Source: a virus. From it: a stretch of DNA of 64,000 nucleotides. Made by a program: the position numbers and the translations under genes. The stretch covers positions 20,524-84,523 of the IMG/VR virus record IMGVR_UViG_3300018077_000007. One strand, 5' to 3'. This document shows, one piece after another, positions 1 to 8,456 of the stretch; the first letter of the stretch is position 1; the number at the start of each line of letters is the position of its first letter. The notes under the pieces were generated by a model. The model was not told the DNA's origin, made no database searches, and saw only the letters and a list, made by a program, of their open reading frames with translations.

Positions 1-225
1 GACGCTGGCGCCGGCGGGAACCTCGCCTGGGCCTCCAACATGTTCCTGGCGCGGCAGGCTCTCTGCTTTGCGTGGGGGGCGCCGCCCGAGGCGTGGGAGC
101 AGCTCTTCGACTACGGGGCGCAGCCGGGCTTCTGTATCGGGGCCATCTGGGGGGCGAAGAAGTCGGTCTATGCCGGGGTCGATCACGGGTACATAGAATT
201 AAGAACAACAAGAACGAATTTATAG
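1..225 (+). CDS. C-terminal part of a probable major capsid protein (5' truncated)
   Basis: The frame is open from base 1 and stops at 223-225. The visible tail contains FDYGAQPGFCIGAIWG followed by AKKSVYAG and DHGYIEL. This resembles, from memory, the C-terminal signature of N4-gp56-like phage major capsid proteins (FDYG, then IG.IWG.KK, then F/YG.D.G.I). The position just before virion genes, in a genome whose terminase lies at the other edge of the window, fits. The last seven residues (RTTRTNL) run into AT-rich DNA preceding an HNH gene, so the native C-terminus may have been altered by that insertion. Family assignment is moderate because only 74 residues are visible. Confidence 0.5.
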   Translation, partial: DAGAGGNLAWASNMFLARQALCFAWGAPPEAWEQLFDYGAQPGFCIGAIWGAKKSVYAGVDHGYIELRTTRTNL

Positions 226-245
226 TTCAACGAAATCAGATAGTT

Positions 246-902
246 ATGGTGACAGTGGAAACCGGGCTTGACATGATGGAACCAACCGGAATCGGTGGTC
301 AGGTCGTGCAGTTACAGAAGAAGTGCGGCCATTGTCGTGTGGTCAAGCCGATGGCGGATTTCCACCGAAGCCGGAACAGATCGGACGGGAGGCAGGGGTG
401 GTGCCGCACGTGTGGCCTTGCCTCTAAGGCCTCTCGCCGGGTACGAAAACGCCCGCTTGCTCCGCCGGGTTTGAAGCGGTGTGCGACGTGCGGAGAAACC
501 AAGCCGGTCAGTGACTTTCGCCAACGGGTAGATGGACAACGATATGACGGCTCACATGGTGGACTCGGCCTGTATGCCTATTGCCGTCCCTGCGAACGGG
601 CTTACAACAATGAGCGGGCTCGGGAGTTCAGCCGGACCGATCAGGGCAGGGTTGCTCGGCGCGAGAAGGTGCGGCGCGATTGTCGTGACGGGAAATATCA
701 AGCCCGCCTCTTCGTGGCCATGTCTCTCAAGTATGGCTATCTCACGAAAGGCCCTTGTGAGGTCTGCGGCAGCGCCCGGGTTCACGCCCACCACACTGAC
801 TACAGTGACCCACTCAACGTTCGATGGCTTTGCCCGACCCATCACGGGCAGCTTCACACGGGCACCTTCACCATCACGGCACACAAGGAGACGGTCGGAT
901 GA
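246..902 (+). CDS. HNH endonuclease with N-terminal zinc-finger modules
   Basis: 218 residues, probably a free-standing homing-type endonuclease cutting DNA at a gene junction. Two CxxC...CxxC modules lie in the N-terminal half (CGHC/CRTC, then CATC/CRPC). An HNH-like core follows near the end: CEVCG, HAHHTDY, PLNVRWLCPTHHGQLH. The ATG at 246 was chosen because the frame upstream is low in coding character and overlaps the capsid gene. About 50 nt of AT-rich DNA just before it is unlike the surrounding GC-rich genome, as expected for an inserted element. The stop overlaps the next start (ATGA). Confidence 0.75.
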   Translation: MVTVETGLDMMEPTGIGGQVVQLQKKCGHCRVVKPMADFHRSRNRSDGRQGWCRTCGLASKASRRVRKRPLAPPGLKRCATCGETKPVSDFRQRVDGQRYDGSHGGLGLYAYCRPCERAYNNERAREFSRTDQGRVARREKVRRDCRDGKYQARLFVAMSLKYGYLTKGPCEVCGSARVHAHHTDYSDPLNVRWLCPTHHGQLHTGTFTITAHKETVG

Positions 903-1855
903 AAAGATTCGCCATGACGCATCGACGGGTTTCGCGCAGTCTCGCGGCGGCCCTCGCCGCCGTCCTGCTCCTCGGGCCGGGGTGGTTCGGGTCCCTCGGG
1001 CTCACCCAGGTCCAGGCCCAAACGCAACGCTACTGGTGGTCGGTCGTGAACGAGCGCGGGGAGGTCTACCCGCAGGGGGCCGTCACGTGCTCGGTCCACC
1101 CGCATAACATCGCCTCCGAGGGCACCCACGTCTATTCCACGATGGGGAGCCCCGGCAGCGGGACCACGAGCCCGCTCGTCAGCAATGCCCAGGGGGTCTT
1201 TGAGTTCTTCTGGACCTCGGCCTCGGCCAGCTTTGATGTCGTGTGCGTCGGGCGGGGTGGCATGACGCGGCAGAAAATGACGGACAACACGATTCATCTC
1301 CTGATGATGGATCGCTCTGGGGTCCGTCGCGTGTCCCGCTTCGCCTTCCACAACGCGGCCGGGACCGGGAACGCAGGCCAGATCGGAACCGACGTGGTGA
1401 TCCCGCAGGGCGGTGTCATCCGCGATGTCATCGTGAACGTGACCTCGTGGGGGCGCGGCATCTCGCAGCATCTCAACATCGGGTTTGCAGGCAACCACGC
1501 GGTCTCGACCATGACCGCCCTTGCCGACGGGCTCAACCTCAGTAGCCACGGCGTGGGGTGGATTCGGCCCCATGCCATCGCGACGGCGGGATTTGGCAAC
1601 GTGTTGGCCGGCAACCACCGCGGCGGGGCACTCTCGCGGTTCCACCAATCCATCTGTTTCGGTGGCGTGTGTAGCGGCATCACCACGGCCGGCGGCATTT
1701 CACTCTATCTGGAAACGCCGTACCTCGTCCATCTCGCCGGTGGCCTTCAGGTGACCTATCAGATTTCGCTGAACCCCGACACCATCGCGGGCCACGCCTA
1801 CATCTTGTGGGATCAGCTTCATATCGGGGCGAACCGCTGGAGCACGGTGGACTAG
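899..1855 (+). CDS. Secreted-type virion-region protein, unknown function
   Basis: 318 residues beginning with a textbook Sec signal: basic MKRFAMTHRRVSR, then hydrophobic LAAALAAVLLLGPGWFG, with likely cleavage after VQAQ or VQAQTQ. The mature part is rich in Gly, Ser, His and short beta-type stretches (VVIPQGGVIRDVIVNVTSW; SLYLETPYLVHLAGGLQVTY) and looks like an all-beta tail or decoration protein. No family recognised. A second in-frame ATG at 914 would shorten the n-region but keep the signal. It is the first of several signal-peptide proteins interspersed among virion genes. Confidence 0.75.
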   Translation: MKRFAMTHRRVSRSLAAALAAVLLLGPGWFGSLGLTQVQAQTQRYWWSVVNERGEVYPQGAVTCSVHPHNIASEGTHVYSTMGSPGSGTTSPLVSNAQGVFEFFWTSASASFDVVCVGRGGMTRQKMTDNTIHLLMMDRSGVRRVSRFAFHNAAGTGNAGQIGTDVVIPQGGVIRDVIVNVTSWGRGISQHLNIGFAGNHAVSTMTALADGLNLSSHGVGWIRPHAIATAGFGNVLAGNHRGGALSRFHQSICFGGVCSGITTAGGISLYLETPYLVHLAGGLQVTYQISLNPDTIAGHAYILWDQLHIGANRWSTVD

Positions 1856-1896
1856 CCCCGAAGCATAGCGAGTCCGGTGCGAGCACACCGCAGAGG

Positions 1897-1923
1897 CGGG
1901 TCGGGGGAGAGGCCCCCGGCCCG
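1897..1923 (+). terminator. Strong hairpin between virion genes (possible terminator)
   Basis: An 11-bp stem with one G.T pair, arms 1897-1907 and 1913-1923, closes a 5-nt loop (agagg). Only a weak TCTT follows, so intrinsic termination is uncertain; the hairpin could equally protect or insulate the downstream transcript. It lies between the stop of the secreted protein and the ribosome binding site of the O-antigen polymerase-like gene. Confidence 0.4.
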
Positions 1924-1946
1924 TCTTGGGTGATTGAGGAGGGACG

Positions 1947-3464
1947 ATGCGCGAAGCGTGGACACTGGCCCCCCGATGGGTGCTGAGTCTCACCGAGCGG
2001 CATGTGGCGCTCGGGGTCTGGATGGCCCTCGGGGTGCTGGTGGTCGTGCCGTTCCCGGTGCACAACTGGCCGATGGTGGAGCGGGCGGTCCCGATCATGT
2101 GGCTCCTCCTGGGCGGAGCTGTCTGTCTCTGCGCCAAGCTCGCCCTGCCGACGGTGCCCGGCCTGCATCGGGTGGCGTGGCCCTTGGCGGCATTGATCGC
2201 GTGGGCCTTGATCCGGGCGGGGATGATGGCGTTTCCGCTCCGGGCGTTGCAACTGCTCCTCCTGCTGGGCATGGCCGGGATGCTGTCAATGGCGGCCCGC
2301 ACGCTTGATCCACGAGAGGTCCGGTGGGTGGCGTGGGCGATGTTCGCGGGCATCGCGTATGAGGCCATCCTGGGCCTCGTGAATATCACGCCACTCCTCT
2401 CGCCGCTGTGGCGGATGGCGCTGCTCGGGGTGTGGGCACCGTTCATCTGGGCGGGCCTCGTCATCCTCATGGTGGTCAGCGTGGTCCGGTCTGGATGGCC
2501 GCCGAGTCGATTCCACCTGGCGGGCCTCTGGGCGGGGGCGGTCGGCGTCGGCCTGTGGTGGATCGTGCGAGACGTGACCGTGATGGCTGGCCCCTACCCC
2601 TACATGACGTTCGTGGAGCCCGCGTACTTCGGCAAACCGATGGGCTTTCTCACACACACCAACTATTTTGGCTCCCTGATGGCCCTCGGCCTGCCGCTGG
2701 TCTGGTCGCTGGTGGGGCTCCTCCCAGCAGCCGCTCTCTATGCCCTCATCATCACGTCCTGGTCCGGAGGGCCGATCATTTCGGCCTCGGTTGGGGCCAT
2801 CCTGATGGCGTGGCCGAGTCTGTCGCGTCGGTGGCGGGCGGTCCTGGTCGGCGTCTGCGTGGCCTCCGTCGGGTGGGTGATGACGGTCCATGAGTGGCGG
2901 CTTTCGGGGCGCTGGCAGGTGTGGCAGGCGATCTGGCCCGAGGTGAAACGGTATCCCCTGATCGGGCAGGGGCTCGGGTCCTGGCGCATCTGGGCCGACA
3001 ACTACAACGTCAAACTCTCGGTCGCGGCCAACAAGCCCGTCGTGTTCGCCACTCTCCAAGCCCACAACGAAGCCTACCAACTCTGGTTCGAGCTGGGGCT
3101 GATCGGGCTCGGGTTGGGCCTCGCGTGGGTGCTCTGGCTTGGGCGCGATGCGTGGCGGCTCTGGTGGGCCTGCCCAGCGGGCACCCCAGAGTTTTGGTCC
3201 CCGGGGCACGTCCCGCTCGACCGGGCCTGGATCGCCATGATCGCGGTGGCGGTGGTCAACTCGTTCGGGAGCCCGATCTTTCACCTGCCCGGGCAAACCG
3301 TTTTTGTGCTGTTTGCGATGGCCCAAATGCAGGCGTCAACGGCGCGGCTTGCAGCGCTGACGCCAGACCCAGGATCCGACAACGGCACGGGATCGTCCCG
3401 CGCCCAACGGAGGCACGTCCATGGCACCCATCCCCGAAGACATCGCCCAGTCGTTGCCGCTTAA
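1947..3464 (+). CDS. O-antigen polymerase/ligase-like membrane protein (Wzy_C-type)
   Basis: 505 residues with about ten or more hydrophobic segments, so an integral inner-membrane protein. Two motifs typical of the O-antigen ligase/polymerase superfamily are visible: THTNYFGSLMALGLPLVW in the middle, and a late periplasmic-loop motif around AHNEAYQLWFELGLIGLGLG, with the preceding PLIGQGLGSWR. Enzymes of this superfamily polymerise or ligate lipid-linked surface polysaccharide. In temperate phages such genes cause serotype conversion, which would block superinfection here too (inference). GAGGAGGG lies 5 nt before the ATG. The last ~14 codons overlap the next gene and are low-complexity. It sits oddly among virion genes, after its own hairpin. 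Confidence 0.75.
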   Translation: MREAWTLAPRWVLSLTERHVALGVWMALGVLVVVPFPVHNWPMVERAVPIMWLLLGGAVCLCAKLALPTVPGLHRVAWPLAALIAWALIRAGMMAFPLRALQLLLLLGMAGMLSMAARTLDPREVRWVAWAMFAGIAYEAILGLVNITPLLSPLWRMALLGVWAPFIWAGLVILMVVSVVRSGWPPSRFHLAGLWAGAVGVGLWWIVRDVTVMAGPYPYMTFVEPAYFGKPMGFLTHTNYFGSLMALGLPLVWSLVGLLPAAALYALIITSWSGGPIISASVGAILMAWPSLSRRWRAVLVGVCVASVGWVMTVHEWRLSGRWQVWQAIWPEVKRYPLIGQGLGSWRIWADNYNVKLSVAANKPVVFATLQAHNEAYQLWFELGLIGLGLGLAWVLWLGRDAWRLWWACPAGTPEFWSPGHVPLDRAWIAMIAVAVVNSFGSPIFHLPGQTVFVLFAMAQMQASTARLAALTPDPGSDNGTGSSRAQRRHVHGTHPRRHRPVVAA

Positions 3465-4062
3465 GCGCGGGCCGGGGCGCCCCGCCCGCCCGGTCCAGTC
3501 CGGTCCGCCTCCCGAGGAGGCGGACGGCCCCGCCGTGGCCGTCGCGGTGGCCCCCGTCGGGGTGGACCTAAGCGGGTTCGTCTCCATCGAGCAGCAGATC
3601 CTCGCCCCGGTCCTGCCGGTCATCACGGATGCCAAGGGCCAGGGGGCCATTGTGGTGTATCTCGGGGCGGGGGATCGGTACTCTTGCGCCAAGCCCGGCA
3701 AGGTCGTGCGCGAGTCCTATGAAATCGCCCCCAACGAGTTTGAGATCCACTATTCCGTGTCCGAAGCCGGCATGGAAGCCCATGTGTTCGAGAGCCGGGA
3801 TCTGGTGGGACACATCGTCTCCTCCCGGATCGTGGGCAGTACGGCGCCCCCGGCCGTCCAGGGACGCCCCTTTTGCCGATGCGCCCATCCCGAACACCTC
3901 CGGCTGTTCATGCGGGAGGTCGATGAGGCGAAGCGGCACCTTTTTCGCCTCTTCATCCCGCCCGAGGCGAACGCGGCCTTTACCCGGTACGTCCAGGAAC
4001 GGGAGCGGAACATGCGGGAGCAGCAACAGTTCGAGGAGGATCTGATCCGCAACGCTTCGTAG
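3421..4062 (+). CDS. Unknown virion-region protein
   Basis: 213 residues with no family recognised. The first ~50 residues are Pro/Ala/Val-rich and probably disordered. A compact centre follows (QQILAPVLPVITDAKGQGAI onward, with CRCAHPEH), and the C-terminal 50 residues are charged and helical (RYVQERERNMREQQQFEEDL). The ATG at 3421 is preceded by GGAGG and overlaps the end of the O-antigen polymerase-like gene by 44 nt, so translation is probably coupled. Confidence 0.7.
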   Translation: MAPIPEDIAQSLPLKRGPGRPARPVQSGPPPEEADGPAVAVAVAPVGVDLSGFVSIEQQILAPVLPVITDAKGQGAIVVYLGAGDRYSCAKPGKVVRESYEIAPNEFEIHYSVSEAGMEAHVFESRDLVGHIVSSRIVGSTAPPAVQGRPFCRCAHPEHLRLFMREVDEAKRHLFRLFIPPEANAAFTRYVQERERNMREQQQFEEDLIRNAS

Positions 4063-4067
4063 TCACC

Positions 4068-4085
4068 TCTGCCCCCCGGGGCAGA
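4068..4085. repeat. Copy 1 of dispersed palindrome CTGCCC/GGGCAG
   Basis: A perfect 8-bp stem (tctgcccc / ggggcaga) with a 2-nt loop, in the short gap between two genes and just upstream of the ribosome binding site of the next. Copies of the same core occur at 23149, 32422, 37363 and 62294; all are followed by AA. Confidence 0.5.
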
Positions 4086-4103
4086 ACGAAAGGAGTCCAT
4101 CCC

Positions 4104-4382
4104 ATGAGTGACGGGCGGTCAGTGCCTGAGAAGATTGACGGGAGCCCCTTCGTCCCGAAGGGCGACTTCGAGAACCTGAATGAAGGCCCCCCCACCGGCC
4201 CGGGGGATTTGCCCGAAGCCGAAGCCGCCGGCAAGGCGTTCGGCGGTCTGAAGCGCGGCCCGACCTATTCGACCGTGACGGGGCCGGCGAAGGTCCCGAT
4301 GCTGAAAGAGGTCGATAACCCGACTGACCTTCGGGGGTTGGAGAGCTATCCGATCACGTCGAAGGGCGGCGAGAAAGACTGA
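4104..4382 (+). CDS. Small acidic protein, unknown
   Basis: 92 residues, Gly/Pro/Glu/Lys-rich and probably poorly structured. No recognised family. AAAGGAG 9 nt before the ATG supports the start. It lies between the palindrome at 4068 and a run of signal-peptide genes. Confidence 0.65.
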   Translation: MSDGRSVPEKIDGSPFVPKGDFENLNEGPPTGPGDLPEAEAAGKAFGGLKRGPTYSTVTGPAKVPMLKEVDNPTDLRGLESYPITSKGGEKD

Positions 4383-4394
4383 TCCAGAGGCTCC

Positions 4395-4751
4395 ATGCGG
4401 CGGCCCTGGCCCGGGTTCCTCGTGGGGGGGTGCGTGACCGTGGTGCTGGTGGCCACGGCCCTCGCCCAAGGGTTGCCGACGCGCCGGACGGCGACCTGGC
4501 GAGTGATCTGTACCGCCACGACCAGCCATGCCGTGGCCAGCCGGGATCGCCCCCGGGCCGTGACGTTCGGCAACATGGGGACGATCACCCTCTATCTCGG
4601 CAGTTCGGATGACGCCGTCCCCCGGATCACGCTTCATGCCGGGGCCACGCGGGCCTACACCAACACCTTTGCCGGGTTCGTGTGTGGCACGGCGGGCGAG
4701 TACGGCGGCACGGGGTCTACCACCTTGGAGGTCGAAGAGGAGCTCCCTTGA
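4395..4751 (+). CDS. Small signal-peptide protein
   Basis: 118 residues. The N-terminus (MRRPWPGFLVGGCVTVVLVA then TALAQG) is a clear Sec signal with cleavage expected after ALA. The mature part is a small beta-rich domain (ITLYLGSSDDAVPRITLHAG) with two Cys (ICTAT, VCGTA) that could pair if exported. Its stop overlaps the TTG start of the next gene. Confidence 0.7.
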   Translation: MRRPWPGFLVGGCVTVVLVATALAQGLPTRRTATWRVICTATTSHAVASRDRPRAVTFGNMGTITLYLGSSDDAVPRITLHAGATRAYTNTFAGFVCGTAGEYGGTGSTTLEVEEELP

Positions 4752-5641
4752 AGAAGTTCCCCTGGAGGCTTGTGGTGGCGGTCCTCGGGGCTGCGGGCCT
4801 CCTCCTGGGAGCCACGGTCACGTACTCCCCGTATCGCCCGACCGGGCCGGTAGTCTTCCAGCCCGGCTCGGTCACGGTGCCGCAGGTGACCGGCACCACC
4901 GGCCTCTTCAGCGGCCTCTACTGGCCGCTTGCGAACCATCTCGGCGTCACAATCAGCGGCCATGAAGCCGTCCGGTTTCACGGGACGGCCCTGACGCTTC
5001 ACCACACCACGGCTCTCCGATTCACCCACTCTGAAGCCCAGATGCACGGGGGCCAGCGGAGCCACATCACGGCCCTCCGGATCAGCACCGTTGGGGCGGC
5101 GTCCAGCACCGATCCTGACGGGAACGACCAGCTCGTGGTGGGCCATGCCAGCACGGTGCTCCGGTTCGAGACCATTGGGGGGGAACTCTTCCGCCTCCAC
5201 GCAGGCGGACTCATGGCGGTGGCCAACGGCTCGTGGACGATCGGCACGTCCGCTGGCAGCCGCCCGAACGCCATCCATGTCCAAACCTCAATTGAGGCCC
5301 GCCAGTTCATCGCCCGGATTCACTCGACCACCATCGCCTCGGAGGGGACGGCGGCGGTCAATATTGAGCGGATTAACCCCTCTCGGGACTATATCGAGTT
5401 GACCTGTAACGATGCCAATGGGTGCACGATTGTCATGGTGATCGGGGCCGATGCGGATGGCGGCGGCCTAGTCGCGGGGACCCGCGTCACGTTCGCTAAC
5501 GCGGGATCGAATACCATCAACTTTTCTGATACAGCAGGCCGATCCGAACTGTCGGCAGCCTTGGCGGCGGCAGTGGATCAAACGATCACGCTGGTCTATT
5601 CCGGCGTGAAGTGGCGAGAAGTAGGGAGATCAAGCAATTGA
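4748..5641 (+). CDS. Signal-peptide/anchored tail-spike-like protein
   Basis: 297 residues from a TTG start overlapping the previous stop, with GAGGAG upstream. Starts with LKKFPWRLVVAVLGAAGLLL, a signal peptide or uncleaved anchor. The next ~100 residues have regularly placed His (HEAVRFHG, HHTTALRFTH, HITALRIS), a pattern seen in intertwined beta-fold phage fibres. The C-terminus is typical of phage tail appendage tips: VTFANAGSNTINFSDTAG, then SAALAAAVDQTITLVYSG and WREVGRS. Probably a receptor-binding or appendage protein. The combination with a Sec-type N-terminus is unusual. Confidence 0.65.
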   Translation: MKKFPWRLVVAVLGAAGLLLGATVTYSPYRPTGPVVFQPGSVTVPQVTGTTGLFSGLYWPLANHLGVTISGHEAVRFHGTALTLHHTTALRFTHSEAQMHGGQRSHITALRISTVGAASSTDPDGNDQLVVGHASTVLRFETIGGELFRLHAGGLMAVANGSWTIGTSAGSRPNAIHVQTSIEARQFIARIHSTTIASEGTAAVNIERINPSRDYIELTCNDANGCTIVMVIGADADGGGLVAGTRVTFANAGSNTINFSDTAGRSELSAALAAAVDQTITLVYSGVKWREVGRSSN

Positions 5642-5663
5642 TCGCCACCCCCGCGCCCAAGCC

Positions 5664-6734
5664 ATGACGCGCCGATGGGGTTGCTCGGTCGCCCTCCTGA
5701 CCGCCGTGTTCCTGGCCGGCGTGCTCCTCGCCCAGTTGACGCCAGCCCCCGCGCAGGTCACGCCGGGGCGTCCGCAGGTCGTCAACGTCCAGCACATCAG
5801 CACGGTGGTCCACATTGCGGCAGCGGCAGCGCCGTGGCCGTTCTCAATGGCGATGGCCACGCGCTGTGTCAATACGGCGGGAACCGCGTTCGAGGCGTGC
5901 GGGGGAGGGGCCGGCGGTGGCGACGCCGTGAACGTGTTCCATCAATCGACCATTCGGCATATCTCCTCCATCACCCACGTCGGCGGCACGATCAGCCTCG
6001 TGAACCAAGCCGGGACGTATGCGACCTTCACCGGCACCACCCTCGACGTGACGTGTACGGGATGCGCGGCGGCCTCCGTCGTGGCGGTGTCGCATATCTC
6101 CGGAGCGGTCCATATCGGGGGGACCATCGGCGGTGCCCAGTTCCATATCCAAGGGCTTGGGACTCCCGGCCAGTCGCACGGCGGGGTGCTGTCCATTCAA
6201 GGCATTGGGGGCGGAAACCCCGTGCCGGTCATCGGGACCATCGGGCTCCCAGTGAATCAGCAGGGCGTGTGGAACATCCAGGCGACCCATCAAGGGGGCC
6301 AATGGAACATGGCTCACGTGACCTCCGTGACCCATGTGGCGGTCACCGCATTCGGATCAACGGCGGTCGATCCATGCATGGGGCGCTCGAAATCCTACGT
6401 CGGCATCAGCCAGACGGCGGGCACGCAATTGGTCACCGGGGTCGCCAACCAGCGGGTCTACGTTTGTTCACTCAACGTCGTGTCCGCCACCGCACAGAAT
6501 TTAGCGGTTGTGGCGGGGACGGGCGTGACCTGTGCGACCACGACCGTTGGGGTGCCGGGCCTAACGGGAGGGGCGACCGCCGCGACGGGATGGAATCTCG
6601 CGGCGAACGGCGGGTTGACGTTCGGGGCTGGAGCGGCCGCCATCGCGCAGACCACCGTCAATGGCGATTCGGTTTGTTTACTCCAGTCCGGGACCGGCCA
6701 AGTCTCGGGAGGTCTAAGTTATGTCACGCAATGA
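5664..6734 (+). CDS. Signal-peptide protein with HxSxxxH repeats (tail appendage-like)
   Basis: 356 residues. Sec signal MTRRWGCSVALLTAVFLAGV followed by LLAQ...APAQ. The mature part carries recurring His-paired motifs: HISTVVH, HQSTIRH, HISSITH, HISGAVH and HVTSVTH, each followed by a Gly-containing turn, and a Gly/Thr/Val-rich beta C-terminus. Such pairs could coordinate metal in a fibrous trimer, as in phage needle tips (inference). No clear ribosome binding site precedes the ATG. Related in style to the neighbouring proteins, so the cluster probably arose by duplication. Confidence 0.65.
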   Translation: MTRRWGCSVALLTAVFLAGVLLAQLTPAPAQVTPGRPQVVNVQHISTVVHIAAAAAPWPFSMAMATRCVNTAGTAFEACGGGAGGGDAVNVFHQSTIRHISSITHVGGTISLVNQAGTYATFTGTTLDVTCTGCAAASVVAVSHISGAVHIGGTIGGAQFHIQGLGTPGQSHGGVLSIQGIGGGNPVPVIGTIGLPVNQQGVWNIQATHQGGQWNMAHVTSVTHVAVTAFGSTAVDPCMGRSKSYVGISQTAGTQLVTGVANQRVYVCSLNVVSATAQNLAVVAGTGVTCATTTVGVPGLTGGATAATGWNLAANGGLTFGAGAAAIAQTTVNGDSVCLLQSGTGQVSGGLSYVTQ

Positions 6735-7908
6735 GGACCACAGGGGACTCGTGGGCGTCTGGGGCCTGATCCTCTCTGCGGCTCTGCTCGTCGTGTTCTC
6801 TGCCCCGGCAGGGGCGCGCCCCATCCTCCCCGTGGCCACCTATCCTGCCGGGACACAGGCATTTGGCCCGCTCATGCTTCCGGCCACCGTGCACGATCTC
6901 GCCTTCGAGGTTGATGTCAGCGCGCACACGGATCCTGCTGCGGACCTGGTCGTCTCGGTGGACCTCTCCCGCGATGGGGGGACCACCTGGCAATTCTGGA
7001 AGGGGGTCTCTCGCCGTGGGGGAATCAAACGGCATCCCGACACGGGGCTGCCGGTCCCCCTGATGACCTCGCGCCACTGGCTCCCGCCGGGACCGACGTG
7101 GGTCCGGGGCACCGTGACGGTAACGCACCCCCTGCAATTCGCCCTGGATCTGGAAACCGCGCAGAACGACGCCGACCCGCGCCTCCGGCCCACGGTCGCG
7201 GCTCCGGATGAGCATCGGTCCCTCTCGTTCGATACCTCGACCAACGGGGGCAACAACAACAATGTCACGAGCATCTCGTGGTCTCATACGACGGCGGCCA
7301 CGGCGAAGGCCCTCGCGGTCTTCGGGTTCGTGGCGGATGGCACCGACGGCTCCCGCGACATCAGCAACGTCACCTATGCGGCGGTGGCGATCACCAGCCT
7401 CATTGTGGACATCGACAACTCGGTGGGCAACATCGAGATGGAAGTGTGGTATCAGCTCTCCCCGACGACCGGCGCCCAGACCGTGGCCATCACGGGGAAC
7501 GGCGGGGCTGGCTCGGCGGACGAGTTGACGGGGGTGGCCGTCACGCTCATTGACGATGTGGGCGCGCCCACGCTAGACACGAGCGGGAGCGGAACCGGCA
7601 ACGCGGACACTGGGAGTCAGTCCCTGACGATTGCGGACAATGCCTTCATGGTTGCGGGGATCATCACGGATCTCGCCAACCCGCTCAACCTGTCGGTGAC
7701 CGTTGGGACCGAGCGGCAAGAACTGGACGTGGGCGGGCAAACGGTTGGCGGCGCGACCCGAGGCCCGCTGACCCCAGCCGGTGCCTACGCCATCACATGG
7801 GGCATCTCGGGGAATGCCGAGTTCGCCATCGGCGCGCTCTCGTTTGCCCCGGCGGTGGCGGGAGGGGCGGCGGTCCCGCTCCGGACCCTGATGGGCGTCG
7901 GGCAATAG
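6721..7908 (+). CDS. Signal-peptide virion-region protein
   Basis: 395 residues. After MSRNEDHRGL comes a hydrophobic stretch (VGVWGLILSAALLVVFSA) ending PAGA|RP, a likely signal peptidase site. The mature part has a first beta domain (FEVDVSAHTDPAADLVVSVD; SRDGGTTWQFW) and a second domain (SLSFDTSTNGGNNNNVTSIS onward) resembling immunoglobulin-like or surface-display modules. Overlaps the previous gene by 14 nt. Function unknown. Confidence 0.65.
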   Translation: MSRNEDHRGLVGVWGLILSAALLVVFSAPAGARPILPVATYPAGTQAFGPLMLPATVHDLAFEVDVSAHTDPAADLVVSVDLSRDGGTTWQFWKGVSRRGGIKRHPDTGLPVPLMTSRHWLPPGPTWVRGTVTVTHPLQFALDLETAQNDADPRLRPTVAAPDEHRSLSFDTSTNGGNNNNVTSISWSHTTAATAKALAVFGFVADGTDGSRDISNVTYAAVAITSLIVDIDNSVGNIEMEVWYQLSPTTGAQTVAITGNGGAGSADELTGVAVTLIDDVGAPTLDTSGSGTGNADTGSQSLTIADNAFMVAGIITDLANPLNLSVTVGTERQELDVGGQTVGGATRGPLTPAGAYAITWGISGNAEFAIGALSFAPAVAGGAAVPLRTLMGVGQ

Positions 7909-7912
7909 CGCC

Positions 7913-8194
7913 ATGTTCCCTGATCTGCACCCGTTCAGCTACGTGGAGGTGACGGTTTCGACCGACGTGGTGAGCCTGTCCGTCCCGGCGGAGACCTGCT
8001 TTGCCGTGCTCCGATTCGAGGATGGGCCGGTGCGGTATCGCGTGGATGGGGGCGCCCCCTCCACCACCGTTGGGTTGCCGGGCGAGCACGGCGATCAGCT
8101 GCCGCTCTGGTATCAATCGGTCGCCCAATTCCGCGTGATTCGGAGCGGCGGGGCGGATGGCGTGGTTCGGGCGACGTTTTATCGGAAGCGGTAA
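7913..8194 (+). CDS. Small beta-rich virion-region protein
   Basis: 93 residues without a signal peptide. The sequence YVEVTVSTDVVSLSVPAETC followed by FAVLRFEDGPVRYRVDGG resembles small phage head-decoration or tail proteins with alternating beta strands, but I cannot name a family. Follows the preceding stop by 4 nt. Confidence 0.65.
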   Translation: MFPDLHPFSYVEVTVSTDVVSLSVPAETCFAVLRFEDGPVRYRVDGGAPSTTVGLPGEHGDQLPLWYQSVAQFRVIRSGGADGVVRATFYRKR

Positions 8195-8210
8195 CCCGGA
8201 GGAGGAGGGG

Positions 8211-8456
8211 ATGCCCATTGATCCCGTGTGGGTGGTAAGTGGCCTCTTGGCGATCATTGGGGCCGTGCTGGGGTTGTCGGTGAAGATCATTTTGCAGAAC
8301 CTCCAGCGACAGCACCAGGAGAACCTTGAGCAGTTCAAGACGATTTCGGCCGAGATCCATACGCTCAATACCCTGTTCCTGGACCATATCCGGGACCATG
8401 CGACGGGGGCGTTTCAGGCCCGCGCCCGCCAAGGAGGGGAGCCGTGGAAACCATAA
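8211..8456 (+). CDS. Small membrane protein with coiled coil
   Basis: 81 residues from the ATG behind GGAGGAGGGG. One N-terminal transmembrane segment (PVWVVSGLLAIIGAVLGLSV) is followed by a helical Gln/Glu-rich stretch (QNLQRQHQENLEQFKTISAE). The shape resembles XhlA-type or holin-accessory proteins but also small tail-associated membrane proteins. Overlaps the next gene. Confidence 0.65.
   Translation: MPIDPVWVVSGLLAIIGAVLGLSVKIILQNLQRQHQENLEQFKTISAEIHTLNTLFLDHIRDHATGAFQARARQGGEPWKP

Noticed and set aside
5155-5185. tRNA T-loop-like GGTTCGAGACC
   Set aside because: No acceptor stem, anticodon arm or CCA context; the bases are coding for the spike-like protein.
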